A stretch of DNA of 64,000 nt from Actinernus sp. WN-2022. Taxonomy: Eukaryota > Cnidaria > Anthozoa > Actiniaria > Actinernidae. Each line of letters opens with the position of its first letter. Position 1 is the stretch's first letter. This document shows positions 42,298-54,143 of this stretch, in pieces. The position numbers and the translations under genes were made by a program. Location: contig JAOWCC010000044.1 of the NCBI GenBank assembly GCA_030867875.1, positions 2,326,501-2,390,500 of the forward strand, read 5' to 3'. Under the pieces are notes generated by a model. That model did no database searches and had not been told where the DNA came from. It saw only the letters and a program-made list of their open reading frames with translations.

Positions 42298-45200
42298 GTT
42301 TGTCCCTCCGGCAAGGGTACTTTCCATGCTTGATAAATTTCCCAACCTCATGTTGGGTTGGATAATCTCCTGTCCAAAGGAGAATCAAGGTGCGGATCCA
42401 GGAGGAAGACAGTGAAATGACCCTGCATATGTGACTTCTAGGCCTATAATAAACAAGTACATGACTGTATAAGTTAGAATTAAGGAACCCAATTTGGTAT
42501 TTAATTTCTAAACTTAATAATAATTTAATCTCAAAAATTATCATCATAATATTAACAACCATGGATGGTACAGATCAACAGAATGGTGGCAACCCACTGA
42601 AGAACAAATGAAGGGCTGTGTGCAAAAAGGGCATAAGTGACTGCTGGTCACATTCTAAATTCTCCCTTAGAAAACATAGAACTTGAAAGAGAATTTAGAA
42701 TGTGATCAGTAGTCACTTACGCCGTTGTTGCACACAGCCCTTCAAATATACATTATGCTGTATTCATGCACAGACTTGTAACATTTAACGAGACTTAATG
42801 GCTGACTATTATAATTCAGAACAGTCATATAACTGAGATAGGCTGAGTAGAGTAATTACACTTTATAACACTCTTTTTAAAATAGTTTGTTTTCTTTTGT
42901 TTGTTAATAGGCCTAATATTACAGGCACTGATTATTAGATCTATTTTGTTTCACAAGTTAAGAAAAATCAATGAGAACAGTAAATAATTTTCCACCTTAT
43001 TTTAACACAATCACAACCTTACATACCATGAATACATATGTCCACCACATCACTTATCAGAGAATCAAGGAATGGATCGAGAGCACAGGGGCGTTTTTTC
43101 GGCAGGCTGTAAGATGGAACGAACCCAACCACATAGACTTCATCTGTAGCACTTCTATCCATCTTGTACATATTGGCAATGGTAACTTCAATTGCTCCTG
43201 TATGATATATTTTTATTTCTAAACCACAATGTAACAACTACATGTAGCTAGTACAACTGATTTGTTCAATGTTAAAACACATTTATATGATGTATTGAAA
43301 TTGTGAGTTAATATATAAAAACAACATAGCTGATAAATGGTCCTAGATGCCAGTCCTGTATGCATGAAAATGTTTAGGGTTGTCAGTAATATAACACATG
43401 TTGCTACATGTATAGTACAATGTTATGGATGCTACTTACAGCACTCCTATATGTACCCTTCACTAGTAATTAATTATTCCAAATGTTATAATATAAGTTG
43501 ACAACACAAAAAGAGCCGTGTGTTCCCTTGTAAAAAGTGCATGCATGTGTTATTTGATAATTTTATTGAGAACCCTGATATTTATTTTAAAAACTTATGA
43601 ATAATTAATGAAGCAAAAACAAAGGAAATCAGTGACCGTGGATACATCTTTATATCTGATAAAGTTTCACGTTAATTTACAAACAAATTGGCTTTTCCTG
43701 GCCAAAATAAGTTGTATCACCAAAATACCTATTTAAACACTAACTCGATCTTTAGGTGTAAAGGTTTCAAGTCGTTCAATAAACTCGCAGCAGTGTTTTA
43801 TCAGATCTAAAACACTTGGGCTACGTCCTCTACGTCCTCTACGTCCTGCTGCTCGTTTATTAAACTATACTTAATTAGTACATACCACAGCTATGAGCAC
43901 CTGGAAAACCAAATGGTTGCCACCCATCCCAATGGCCGATAAGTGCAATATTGCGTGGTTCCCCTTTGGCATAACAAGGCTGGTGGTTCCATCTTGTGTC
44001 GCACTCATCACACTCTACATCGAAGTTCCCATTGACTTCTGTGAATGCTCTTATTTCATCAGCACTTATTACATTTTTGCAATGCGTGCATTTCACTGGT
44101 AACATCCAAGTAGAATCTGGGTCCCAGAACCACTTCAGATCATTGAAACGAGATCCATCCCAAATGTCTTTCATTGAGAAGTTCTCCCCAACACCATTTA
44201 GCCAATGTCCACTGTTCTCCCAGTGTGCCATCATCGTTTTACACATGACAGGATTAGCACACCACTTCTCAATTTTGTCTGGTAGTCCCAAATAATAATA
44301 TTTGATGGTACCTGGGTTTCCACGACTGCACTTGGCGTCACAATTTTCCATAATATCTCACTGACAATAATGACTTTGATCAAGGCAAATGTAAAGTTCT
44401 TTGGGACCTTTATAACCACATTCTTTTAAGAGTGTCTCTGTTTCTCTCCAGTCTTTTGGCCAGAACAAAACATGTGTGGTGTCATTTCTGCAGTATAAAT
44501 CCTTAGCAAAATTCAGTACATCAACAAAGTCATTTACAGAACCATTCATTTGATCCACCAAGTTTAATGCTCTTAAAATGGCACAAATTATCTCTGCTGT
44601 TGGTGAGGTCTTTACCTGATGAACTGTCACAGAAATGCGCAGCAGCACTGGCATCTACACTGGGTTGGCACTGATTTAAATCAAGGCTTGAATGTTCACC
44701 ACTTTCTTCATACCCTTCATCAATAAATGTGCTTTCAGTTTCATTGGAGAGGCTGTTACTTTCTTGCAGATTATTTTGTGAGGTGGAATCACATGACTGT
44801 TCACTGGAAAGTAATTTTAGGGATTCAGACCACAATCATGTAGTTCATATAATTATATATATTTTTAAAGTGATTATATATTAAGCCTTAAATGTCATTA
44901 GGGGCCAACCACTGAACTTCTTAGGGGTGGGAGGATCAGGTTTAGTGTGTGCATAAGCTTACACATGTTTTTTCAGTTTTACCATAGGCAAATTAAGCTT
45001 TTAAAACCACTAGTCTAAAGTTACCAGTAGGCAGTAATTAAGTTTAAAACTAACGATAATCGAAGAGCTCTGTATTTTAATAAGCTTAACTCACCTTAGC
45101 CGGCTGGGGTTGAGAGCAAGAACTTGATCATTCTCAACAGCATTGAACTTTTTCCAGTGTTCATATTCCGTGGAGGTTGATACTGGAGCATCAACACAAT

Positions 45201-45360
45201 CTAAACATGGACAGTGAACGTGTTTGTACTGTAAGGACTGATAGTGACAAATAACTATTTCGTCCCTCGACCAGGTCCGATGGTCTTTTCGCCATTTTAT
45301 TTTCTTTCTCTGCAAAAAAACGGCCGGAAAATTCATCCCGCGCCACTGCAGGCCAATCAC
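42298..45360 (-). pseudogene. Multi-exon CACTA-type (TNP2-like) transposase pseudogene
   Basis: Four exons: 45360-45095 (CPCLDCVDAPVSTSTEYEHW), 44803-43886, 43197-43027 (GAIEVTIANM...VVGFVPSYSL, DPFLDSLISDVV) and 42437 to about 42298 (EVTYAG...LLWTGDYPTQHEVGKF, PCRRDKLK). The first three introns have GT-AG borders and matching phases. Exon 2 holds LFWPKDWRETETLLKECGY, KWFWDPDSTWMLPVKC and GHWDGWQPFGFPGAHSCG. This order resembles CACTA-type TNP2 proteins of cnidarians; the call rests on WTGDYP...C and the FVPSY...LDPFL block. Lesions: a frameshift near 44605, an in-frame TGA at 44358-44360 and a frameshift near 42390. The C-terminal catalytic part is missing. Confidence 0.6.
42569..42746. repeat. 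Inverted repeat with GAATTTAGAATGTGA arms
   Basis: AAGGGCTGTGTGCAAAAAGG...TCACATTCTAAATTCTC (42610-42663) is mirrored by GAGAATTTAGAATGTGATCA...CCGTTGTTGCACACAGCCCTT (42690-42744). It lies in the long intron of the CACTA-type pseudogene. Confidence 0.7.
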
Positions 45361-45506
45361 AGCGCATCACAGAAAAAGGAGCCAATCATAGCGAACCTAG
45401 TGGGCCGTAGTGTGACGTCACTGCTTGAATTCGCTCTTCTTGAGCAGATCTTCGAGCGGTGGGTTGTGTTAAAAATAAAATCTTGAATTGGCCAAATTCG
45501 GATGAC
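45340..45506. promoter_or_regulatory. Divergent promoter candidate (two CCAAT boxes, CRE)
   Basis: CCAAT occurs at about 45353 and 45383, and a perfect CRE palindrome TGACGTCA at 45413-45420. The region lies between the 5' exon of the minus-strand CACTA-type gene and the first exon of the SAM-domain gene on the plus strand, so it could serve both. Confidence 0.5.
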
Positions 45507-46413
45507 ATGGATACTCGGAACGTGAAAGAAATGTCAGTCACAGAGGTAAAGAAATGGATGGAGGAAGAATTTGACAAAGAAATTGGTGAAAAATTCGAAG
45601 GTGAGACTGTACGGTACTCGTCATACACATAGGCTTTTATAGCTTCACACTCACTGCAGCACGCTAAATGAGTAAATCTGATCTTCTTTGTCTTTGATTT
45701 CATTTCTGTACTTAGGTAAGTGAGAGTTTTACAGAAAAGACAACATCTAAACAACCTGTAAACAGCTAGTTCAACATTGTATTTGAGAAGCGTTTCAGAA
45801 ATCGCAGAAGTTCGATCAAATTCGATTTGGCGCCAAATCTGTCAAACGAATTATTTTGTGATCTTCTTTCTTTGCTGTACTTTTAAATTGGACCTACATT
45901 GTCAGAAAAAAAAAACATTTCAACATGCTATGAAAACCTAATTCACAGAATTTGCGAGGTAAAAGTTTTTAGCAGCAGTTTTTAGAAAAATTGCAGCGAG
46001 ATGTTAGGCGTTGGAGCTCTATTTGATTCATTTTGGCGCCCAATGCCAATGGAAGCGGCCAAACGAAAGTAGTTTTACATAACTTGTATTCCTCCTTTGA
46101 TTAAACTCTAATATAAACTTAGTTATCAGTTCAGTATTCACATCACACAAAATACTTTTTCCCCCTTGGTTTTGTGGGAGGTAAGAGCATGATTGTGTTA
46201 TATTTAATATTTATCGAAGCAGTTACTTTCTGTGCAACGAACATGTTATACGCCAAATTCTACGATTGTCTAAATATTTAGCAGTCTTTCTACTTTTGCA
46301 AATAGAACACAAAATAGATGGCAAGGCAATTGTGATACTGGCAAAAAGAGGGACTTTGTATAAACACCAAAAAGTAGCCTTCTTTCACAGTTACCCTTGT
46401 TATATTTCAACCT
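45507..46413 (+). CDS. SAM-domain protein, first two exons
   Basis: Exon 1 (45507-45600) begins ATG and encodes MSVTEVKKWMEEEFDKEIGE KFE-type sequence from residue 9, then donor GTGAGA. Exon 2 starts at 46306 after TTTTGCAAATAG; the phases join, giving EHKIDGKAIVILAKRG. W-x-x-x-E...F-x-EH-IDGKA is the helix 1 to helix 4 pattern of a SAM (sterile alpha motif) domain, a protein-protein or RNA interaction module. The frame stays open to TAA at 46411, but the real exon end and any later exons were not found. This may be one of the few ordinary host genes, or a decayed copy. Confidence 0.5.
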
Positions 46414-48124
46414 AAGCTGAGCAACTGTTGACTCTGAGTGTTTTTTTTATGCAACCTTGCTCATATATTGCTCAGAAGGATAAAAGAAGTCTGGAGCATG
46501 GGCACAGGGAGTTCTAACTTATATTCCATGCACAGGAATTAAAGTGCATATACATGTAAGCCCTAGTTAATTATATTTCTTGCGAAGAGACTAAACGCCA
46601 TAGCCAAAGGGTTTGGCATAAAAAGTTGAGTTGAGTTATTTGTTGTGGTGTATTGGCCGTTCATAGTTGCCCAAAAATGTGTCATGGGTTGCCTGTGGAC
46701 CGAAATCAAGCGGGCTAGAGCGCTTTACAAAATTGGCACTGGGTCTAGTTTGATGTCATCACCAGAACACGCTTGATGCACCATTGCATGAAAGGCCTTG
46801 ACGAATAAAGTTCTCTGAAAAGTTTATTGAAATACTATCATCTTTCTCAGTTATATATTCAATTGTTTTGCAAATATGCCAATGCCTTATACCCGCAAAG
46901 AGACAAGTTCTGTTTATGACATCACATTTCATTCTCGTCCCAGCCCCAAACGTGCATGGGAATTAAATTTTTCTTTGGAAAAATTCTTACTTTCCACTTA
47001 TGTGTACATGTAGCATTTCTTTCAAGAACTTCCTTTATTTACATGTGTGATTGAACTGTCACTTTACTAGTATTTTCAACTATTTGACATTTTGATTTTC
47101 AAATCATTGAGTAATGGCTGGATAATGTTTTTAAGTTGTATGATAAAATTCATTTTAATTCTTATGAGGACTTTGGGCCAGTAAATCATATTTGTTATGT
47201 ATATAATAAACCTGTGTGTTTATTACTTGGTTTTCGGAAGACGTTAAAGTTATAAAGATCCCTACATTATTAAGACCCAGAAACAAATAAGGGATGGCAG
47301 CATTGACAACATTAATTTTTGTAACTTCAAATCAAATGTTCACAATATTTTTATACATTGGTCGCTTGGTTTATTTTTAATATTGTGATTAACATTATTT
47401 TCCTTGCTTGCCTCAAATATATCAACTTCACGAAATTGCTTGCTCAGTTGAAGTGAAATTCGTGTTCAGGTTTCATTTCAAATTTGACAAATCGAAAGTC
47501 ACTCTTCATGTGTGATGGCTATGATTTCCCAACTCCTCGAGTGTCTGCTGATTTCTGGGATGGTTTTCCTATATTACACTTGGGATAGTTAACCTCTGCC
47601 TAACCCAAAATTCAGCAATGCAGATTTGCCCTTTGGTTAACTATCCAAAGGGTAACAGACTTAACCTTGGGGTAGCACTATTCTAGGGATAAAGTCACCC
47701 TTTCTTTGAACAACCGGGTCCTGATCGGCCCAGGGGTCTACCCCTAGGGGAAGCCGATCATATGTGCATTATAAAACCAGTAGTGGATGCGTTATGAGAC
47801 CAGTAGGGATGCATAGTTTAAATTTTGTTACCGAGCATCTGGATCGTTATCTACTACCCTGTATTGCATAGCAAAGCTGCATTTGCCCTGATTGGCTGAA
47901 ACAATATATGATAATAAATGATATTACAACGATGCTTCATATCAGTTCAGATGGGGCGGCATGTAAAGGAAAAAAGAAGAGAGTATGAAAAGAAGAGGAG
48001 ATTAAGGATGAAAGTTAAAAGGTTGAAGGAAGTATTTTCTCCAGTAGACCTAGGTAGCATACTCTGCTATTTTTGTTTTTCTTCATCAGAAAATTCGTCA
48101 TTTGGGTGTTGACAGTCCCTTTAA
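46414..48124. other. No gene recognised
   Basis: AT-rich, with a fold-back near 47585-47645 (ATAGTTAACC...GGTTAACTAT). It may be intron of the SAM gene. A basic frame at 47918-48112 has no recognisable fold. Confidence 0.45.
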
Positions 48125-49145
48125 CCCTTTATGTCCCAAGAGTGCCATATGGCACTATTACTGGTTACTGAGGTTTGAGGATTTAAATCTGACTAAGTTC
48201 AAAGAGCAATGCCCTGAGATTCCCGTACACCTTAATGTATAGACCAATGATCCTATTGAACTGCATTAGGCATATTAAAAATGAATAATTTCATCTAAAT
48301 CCTCCTTTCTTTGCACAAGTTAACTATAGTTGACATTATTTCACTGCAGAAAAAGGGACTAAAATGACAGTTACAGAAAAAAAAAATTCTCCTCAGATTC
48401 TAAATTTTCTCACAAAAATACATATTTCACATAAAATTTAGAGTTTCATGTTTGCACTAACCTCACTTTCTGTCTCCCAACACCTAAACTTGCTCAGCAC
48501 CAAGCCATTCTGTCCACAAGCACTTCACAACAAGCTAAATTCATCCATAATGACCGCAAAGCATGCCGGGAAATCCTACCAAACAGCGGCATGGCCCTTC
48601 CCCCATCTTCATTCTTCAAAATATAGAAGAAGTCTAAAGCCATTTCGACCTAATAGCTTCATATTGGAATCAATGGCAAGTAAATGTTGTCCAATATTCC
48701 AAAAAAGCTATGATAGGTGGCTCCAGACCTCCATTTATAAAATAAAGCCCACGCTAAAAAAGTGACAGAAGACGTCCTGGCCCATTCACGAGTGGAAAAT
48801 GAGACTCTTTCTCTATCACAATAGCAGGCACAGCCTCAGTTCTTCGAGAAAGTGCTGATTCAAGCTCTCATCAGACTTAATGATGTCCTCCAGCACTCTA
48901 AAAATGAAAAAAAATGCATTAAAAAGCCTTAAATTCTGTATTCCTCCAAACCAACTTCCCTCCAGCTCCGTAGCAATGCGACGTCAACGTATCTAAAATG
49001 GCCGACAAAAAACTTTGAGCCCCCAGTATTATTTGTCAGATGAAAATTCCATGGTAACAGTGACTACAGTTTTCTTAGGGGGGGAGGGTTTGTTGCAGTC
49101 TAGAATGAGCCAAAAATCAGTTAAAAGCCCTTGGGGCATAAAGTG
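48125..49145. mobile_element. piggyBac-like non-autonomous element (1,021 bp)
   Basis: TTAA-CCCTTTATGTCCCAAG on the left; CTTGGGGCATAAAGTG-TTAA on the right. The CCC-type end and TTAA target are typical of piggyBac. A perfect 16-bp palindrome, AGTGCCATATGGCACT, lies at 48142-48157. The 105-residue frame at 48448-48765 is not credited as a gene. Confidence 0.7.
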
Positions 49146-49765
49146 TTAAAGTTCCAATATTTATAAATCATCAGACCATAACATAAGAAAATTATATTAA
49201 ATGACTGGGCATTTATATAGACTCAAACCTAAATGCTTGGGCAGATCTAGGGTTCTTTTATGTGTTCAATGTATGATTAACTTAATCAATCTGTTCCTAT
49301 TTTAATGTAATTTATATATGCACTGACTCGATTAACAAAACTTATTTCACATAGCCTGCACCCCTATTTTTACTTGTATAAAGTCAATCAGATGTTATAT
49401 CTATTTATTACTGACATGTATATTGTAGTAAAAGATAAAATACATTATTATCATTATATTGCATTTTGTGCAATTTACATTTCATTAATTAGATTTGGCT
49501 AGTTTAATGTACTTCAAAAATGAATTCAGTACATTGTATTTGGTCTAGATTTTGGCTAGTTCAATTAATCAATATTAATTGTATCAGCAATGTTAGTGTC
49601 TTGGGCAAGGATGTGGCTATTGTGACTGTTGCAAGATCTTTGAGCTGAGCTGCTGCAGTAAAGTGACCACTTTCTTGTGAGATCTTATAGCTGAGCAGTC
49701 CAAGCAGAGTGGCGGTAACAGTCAACACTGTTGCAGTAAAGTGACCCCTTACTCGTGAGATCCTA
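49146..49765. other. Spacer with a diverged direct repeat at the ISL2EU target
   Basis: GCAGTAAAGTGACCACTTTC-TTGTGAGATCTTATA at 49652-49690 is repeated as GCAGTAAAGTGACCCCTTAC-TCGTGAGATCCTATA at 49733-49767. The ISL2EU element inserted at the TA that ends the second copy. No gene is recognised. Confidence 0.7.
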
Positions 49766-49934
49766 TACACCGATTCCGAACATGGCGGAAGGACAAGGGT
49801 GGCCTGGGCCGAGATATCGAAAACGAGGCTAGTCAGTCGTCCGTAAATATTAATTAATTCTTTGCAATCGTGACTTGTCTTCAAACCTATACATATCTCT
49901 AGTGTTTCCATCAGTTTATAAAGTGTTTTTATCT

Positions 49935-51494
49935 ATGCCTTCGCACTGTTGTGTACCAGGGTGTACTCAAAGAGGATATCAATCCAATAATGGAGAAAAA
50001 GTTTCGTTTTTTAACTTCCCCAAGGCGCCTTTAAAGCGAAAACAGTGGATACACGCCATTCGTCGTGATGAAGGCGAAGAATTTCGCATCAACGAGAAAA
50101 CCAAAGTTTGTTCTTGTCACTTCAAGTCAATCGATCTTAAACATTCTTTAAATGGACGAATAAATCCTTTGCCAGATGCTGTACCTTCCAAGTTCAAATG
50201 GAAAGACTCTCCAAAGAAACGAAAGCCTCCAAAGGAGCGAATACCTTTGGCTAAATCAGCAACAACAACACAACGAGCCGAGGTTGAAACCACCACTACT
50301 GACCCAATTGCCATGGACATCGACGATATTGTCGAAGAAAAATCTGAAGTGACTGTTCGAGAGGAATTGAATGCAGCTCTGAATCATGTAAATGAACTTG
50401 AACTACAACTGTCGAATGTTCAGAACGATCTTCATCAGTCACAAATGCGTGTAGAGATGCTTGAGAATGAGAATCGATCTCTACAGGAAAATATTGCCAC
50501 TCTGACAAGCGAGAATTATTCAATATCATCGAAGTTATTTAACGTTGATCGTTTCATTCGAGATGAAGATGTATCTTTTTATACTGGCTTTCCGAACCGT
50601 GATACTCTTTTAGCAATTTTGGAGTTTCTTGATCCTGGTATTAATTGTGAAAACATTCGTCCTCGTGAAAAGAACAATGCTGAAGTACCAGATGATTTTT
50701 ATGAAGACGAATACGAACCTCGGGCTAATATAAGAGCACGTCAACGTAAAATTAAGCCTGCAGATCAATTTTTTATTGTCATGTGTCGTCTAAGAAGAGG
50801 ATTTTCAGTTCAACATCTAGCCCATTTATATGGTGTGTCCCAGTCCACAATCAGCCGGATTTTTATACCCTGGATTAATTTCATGTACCTAAAGCTGGGA
50901 CAGATATGCATTTGGCCATCACGTGAAGTAATATCAGAAACACTGCCATCAGAATTTAAGGAGAAATATAAAACGACACGAGTCATTATTGACTGTACTG
51001 AAGTGCGTTGTGAAATGCCTAGTAGCCTGCTCCTTAATTCTGAGCTATTCAGTTCATACAAGAACCATGTTACGTTAAAGGCATTAGTGGGTATTGCACC
51101 AAGTGGAGCAATTACCTTTATTAGCCAATTATATACTGGCAGCATTTCTGACCGGGAAATTGTAATCAGAAGTGGCTTCCTGTCACAGGCATTTGATGAT
51201 GAGGACTCTGTGATGGCCGACAAGGGGTTCCAGATTCAAGACCTGTTACCACTAGGAGTATCATTGAACATTCCTCCATTTCTGGGGGGTGACTCTCAAA
51301 TGTCAGCTGAAGACGTAATCAAGACTCAACAAATTGCAAGCCTTAGAATTCATGTGGAGCGAGCAATCAATAAAATAAAAAACTTTCACATCTGGGACAA
51401 TGTAATCCCCTTGAGTACATTTGGTGTTGTGAACCAGATGTGGAGTGTGTGTGCTTTCCTGTGTAATACCCATGACCCTCTTATATCTGAGTAA
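49935..51494 (+). CDS. THAP-domain DDE transposase (ISL2EU/DDE_4 type)
   Basis: 519 aa, intronless, no defects. The start is taken at 49935 (MPSHCCVPGC), as THAP domains begin at or near the initiator Met; an in-frame ATG 60 bases upstream is less likely. THAP finger at residues 1-89: C6/C10, C59 and H62, then AVPSKF. Coiled coil about 140-200, winged or HTH segment about 278-320 (HLAHLYGVSQSTISRIF), then a DDE_4 catalytic domain with D353 (IIDCTE), D429 (MADKGF) and E475 (HVERAIN). The THAP domain should bind the terminal repeats. All three acidic residues are present, so it could be functional. It converges with the nuclease gene 390 bp away. Confidence 0.93.
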   Translation: MPSHCCVPGCTQRGYQSNNGEKVSFFNFPKAPLKRKQWIHAIRRDEGEEFRINEKTKVCSCHFKSIDLKHSLNGRINPLPDAVPSKFKWKDSPKKRKPPKERIPLAKSATTTQRAEVETTTTDPIAMDIDDIVEEKSEVTVREELNAALNHVNELELQLSNVQNDLHQSQMRVEMLENENRSLQENIATLTSENYSISSKLFNVDRFIRDEDVSFYTGFPNRDTLLAILEFLDPGINCENIRPREKNNAEVPDDFYEDEYEPRANIRARQRKIKPADQFFIVMCRLRRGFSVQHLAHLYGVSQSTISRIFIPWINFMYLKLGQICIWPSREVISETLPSEFKEKYKTTRVIIDCTEVRCEMPSSLLLNSELFSSYKNHVTLKALVGIAPSGAITFISQLYTGSISDREIVIRSGFLSQAFDDEDSVMADKGFQIQDLLPLGVSLNIPPFLGGDSQMSAEDVIKTQQIASLRIHVERAINKIKNFHIWDNVIPLSTFGVVNQMWSVCAFLCNTHDPLISE

Positions 51495-51885
51495 GTAGTT
51501 ATCTAAATGAATAAATATATACAAAGGATAGTGCTTTAATAATATGACTCTACAGGATAAGGGTTGATGTTTTCCATTGAATACATCTATGTTTTTTAAT
51601 TATTTTCAACATGTTAATCTGGTTTATAGAGGTATATATCAATATGTACCAATAATAATATATCAGTTTTGTGCACCAGGATTTTTTTTCACATTGTCAG
51701 TAACAATAACAACTCAAAACTATTTTGGCACATATTTTGTCTGCACAAAAATTATATATTGTTATTGGTATATTATTGATATGAATTCATAAATTATTGA
51801 TATATACAAGTTTGTATGTTTGCATCAATTGTAAAAAATGCTGACAGTACATCTTTTGAATTACTGGTGCAATAAAAGGATAGTT

Positions 51886-54054
51886 TCATTGTGACCTTTG
51901 AAATTCAGTTGCTGCTTTGGGAAGAAAATGCTGGAAATAATAAGATTTTAGTGTGGTTTTTAAAGTTGACCAGAACTGCTCATCATAAGTAATACGCTCA
52001 ATGCTCATCCTCTTACAAGTATAAACAACAAAATCACACCATCTAGTACCGGTAATACCTAGCTGCCCCTTAACTTGCTTATAATACATGTGATTGCGCT
52101 TAAGTTTTGGTTTACCATTTAACTCTTCCAAGAAAAAGTTACCATCTGAACATGCTTCCAATGGTGTTACCATAAATTTAGTCTGATGGCACTTAATCTC
52201 CACAAGACCAAAATGTTGAGTACAACCCTTGTCAATTACCTTACCATCGGGTGAAGCCCCTAAGTATGACTCCTCTATGCTAACTACTAAACCTGACTTG
52301 TAAACAATAATGTTTTTTTTTATAGTGTGCATGTACTTCTGATATTCTCTAAGTGCAACAGACTCATACTTGTTACCGTGTGCAGTATACCTAGAAGTAA
52401 AAGGTTTTGGATTTAGTACGTTGTTCACAAGAGTTTCGTGATTTCTTTTTCGACTGCAAATTAGGCCAAAATTGGAGGCTGTGAATCTGAATTTCCTTTC
52501 ACTTTTCCATTCTTCACAATCACCCTGTGCTTGTGTTTTCCTTTCAATTTCAGAAACTTTATCTGAATCTACTTGCAGGCTATTCAGCAGGTCAATATCT
52601 TGTTTACTTAGCCCAGGAGGAATTGCAAATTCACCTGCTGGTTCATTAATTGGAAATCTAGGGAATACAAGGAGAGGTGTACTGAAGTTAGAATCCTGCC
52701 TTTGAACAGAATCTATGTCTAAAAAAACTTTGAAATTGTCCTCAGTGAAAGAGAGTTGGTAACTTGCAAATGAACCACTGGGACTGTTTCCAAATTTTGT
52801 TTCAACATATTGAGTATTTAGAGTACAACTTGGATTCAGCATTTGAACAAGAGCCATTTTTGGATTAATTTTCTGTAGCTGTTCTCTCAGTTTTTGTTCA
52901 TTTGCTTGTGAGGATTTAGGATTATTTCTAGCTTCATATAGAAGACACTTTACACCTGGCTCCTTTGAAGAATTGGAAGTATCTTCCAAATTGGTTTTAA
53001 AGACCATGATATCCATCACTGCTTTGGGAGAAATACAATCTTCCCTACCCTTGCGGTGCCACTGTTGTAATTTTGAAGTACAGGTTTGTTTAGGATTCAT
53101 ATCGTCCTCAGCGTCAAGTTCATTCACACTCTTGCACTCATACAAACTGAACTTGCATATTTTCAACATTAATGCCAAAATATGATTGCAGAAACCAACA
53201 TTTCCAGCAACACAAGTACAGTTGGCGTGAATTACTTCTCCACTCAAAAGACAGAGCTTGATTTTTAAGTGGTGGGGTGGATCGTTTTTTCTGAAACTGT
53301 GATGACACAGAGCCTTGAAGTAGAAGAACTTTTGATCACTTGAAGCAATAATTTCTTTTAGATATTCGTCATTTAGGAATGTTGTAGCTTTCCTGATACA
53401 AGTTGGAACAGTGTGAGTCGTTGTGTTAGGGTCTATGTTTTTACCAGATCTTGATATATGTGTGTTCATATATCTTGTCGCGATCGGGATCGACAATGTT
53501 ACCAGCACGGCCAGAATTTATGTACTCCTCGACCCTAAGAATCAAATTGATGATATCTATTCAGCGAAAATCTAAATCTGATAGAGTATATTCGTATAAT
53601 GCAAAGCGAAAACATTCACAGTATTGCAGTATACGCGAACTCAGAATCCACTAGCACCTGGCTTACGATGTGCAACAGATTTTAAATTAAAATAGTTCCT
53701 TTTTTCCCTTCTGTCAGCTCAAGATGAAGTGTTTAGGCGTGAATATTGTATTTGTTGATAAGCGACTTTGAAAGAGACTCAAAATAATATAAATTGCGGC
53801 ACCACTGAAAGTATAAAGACGAGACGGTTCAGCTGGATGCGCGTCATTTTCGCGAAATCTTGGACTTACCTTTTAACTAATTGTGCCTTTGTTTTAAGGC
53901 CTTTTAGCGAATCCCCGCGACATTTTAACCAGAATCGAAGTTCTGCTTTTAATGACGACGGTGCTCTTCCAGCGAGAGAAGATCCCGGTATATCAGCTTC
54001 TGTTAGAGACATGTTCGACACGAAAACTTCAAAACAATGTGAGGGAAAAGCCAC
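51886..54054 (-). CDS. SAP-SWIM-YqaJ nuclease of the ISL2EU element, two exons
   Basis: Exon 1 (54054-53870) starts ATG and ends AAAAG/GTAAGT; it encodes a SAP-like helix-extended-loop (FWLKCRGDSLKGLKTKAQLVK). Exon 2 begins at 53534 in phase (RVEEYINSGRAG). Near 53440 the reading must shift one base to enter the long frame ending at 51886, so there is either a frameshift or an unseen short intron. In the long frame: SWIM zinc motif C97-T-C99...C107-N-H109, then the YqaJ fold with RFTAS (341-345), E382, D421 (SPDG), E437-I-K439 and QVKGQLG (478-484), the catalytic set of YqaJ/lambda-exonuclease-like enzymes. It probably processes DNA ends during transposition. The GTG at 53508 is not the start. 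Confidence 0.82.
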
Positions 54055-54143
54055 ACTGTATTTGACAGACGACTGACTAGCCTCGTTTTCGATATCTCGG
54101 CCCAGGCCACCCGTGTCCTTCCGCCATGTTCGGAATCGGTGTA

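Larger units (their letters stand above)
49766..54143. mobile_element. ISL2EU-type DNA transposon, 4,378 bp
   Basis: 76-bp inverted repeats (49766-49841 and 54068-54143) start TACACCGATTCCGAACATGG and differ at one position near base 31. Both are flanked by TA, read as a 2-bp target duplication. Inside are two convergent genes, a THAP/DDE transposase on the plus strand and a YqaJ-type nuclease on the minus strand. ISL2EU elements are known to encode a transposase plus a YqaJ nuclease with 2-bp duplications, so the assignment rests on both content and ends. Confidence 0.88.

Noticed and set aside
53508..53508. Treating the GTG here as the start of the YqaJ protein
   Set aside because: A SAP-encoding exon with a proper ATG and matching splice phase lies upstream; GTG starts are not expected for nuclear genes.
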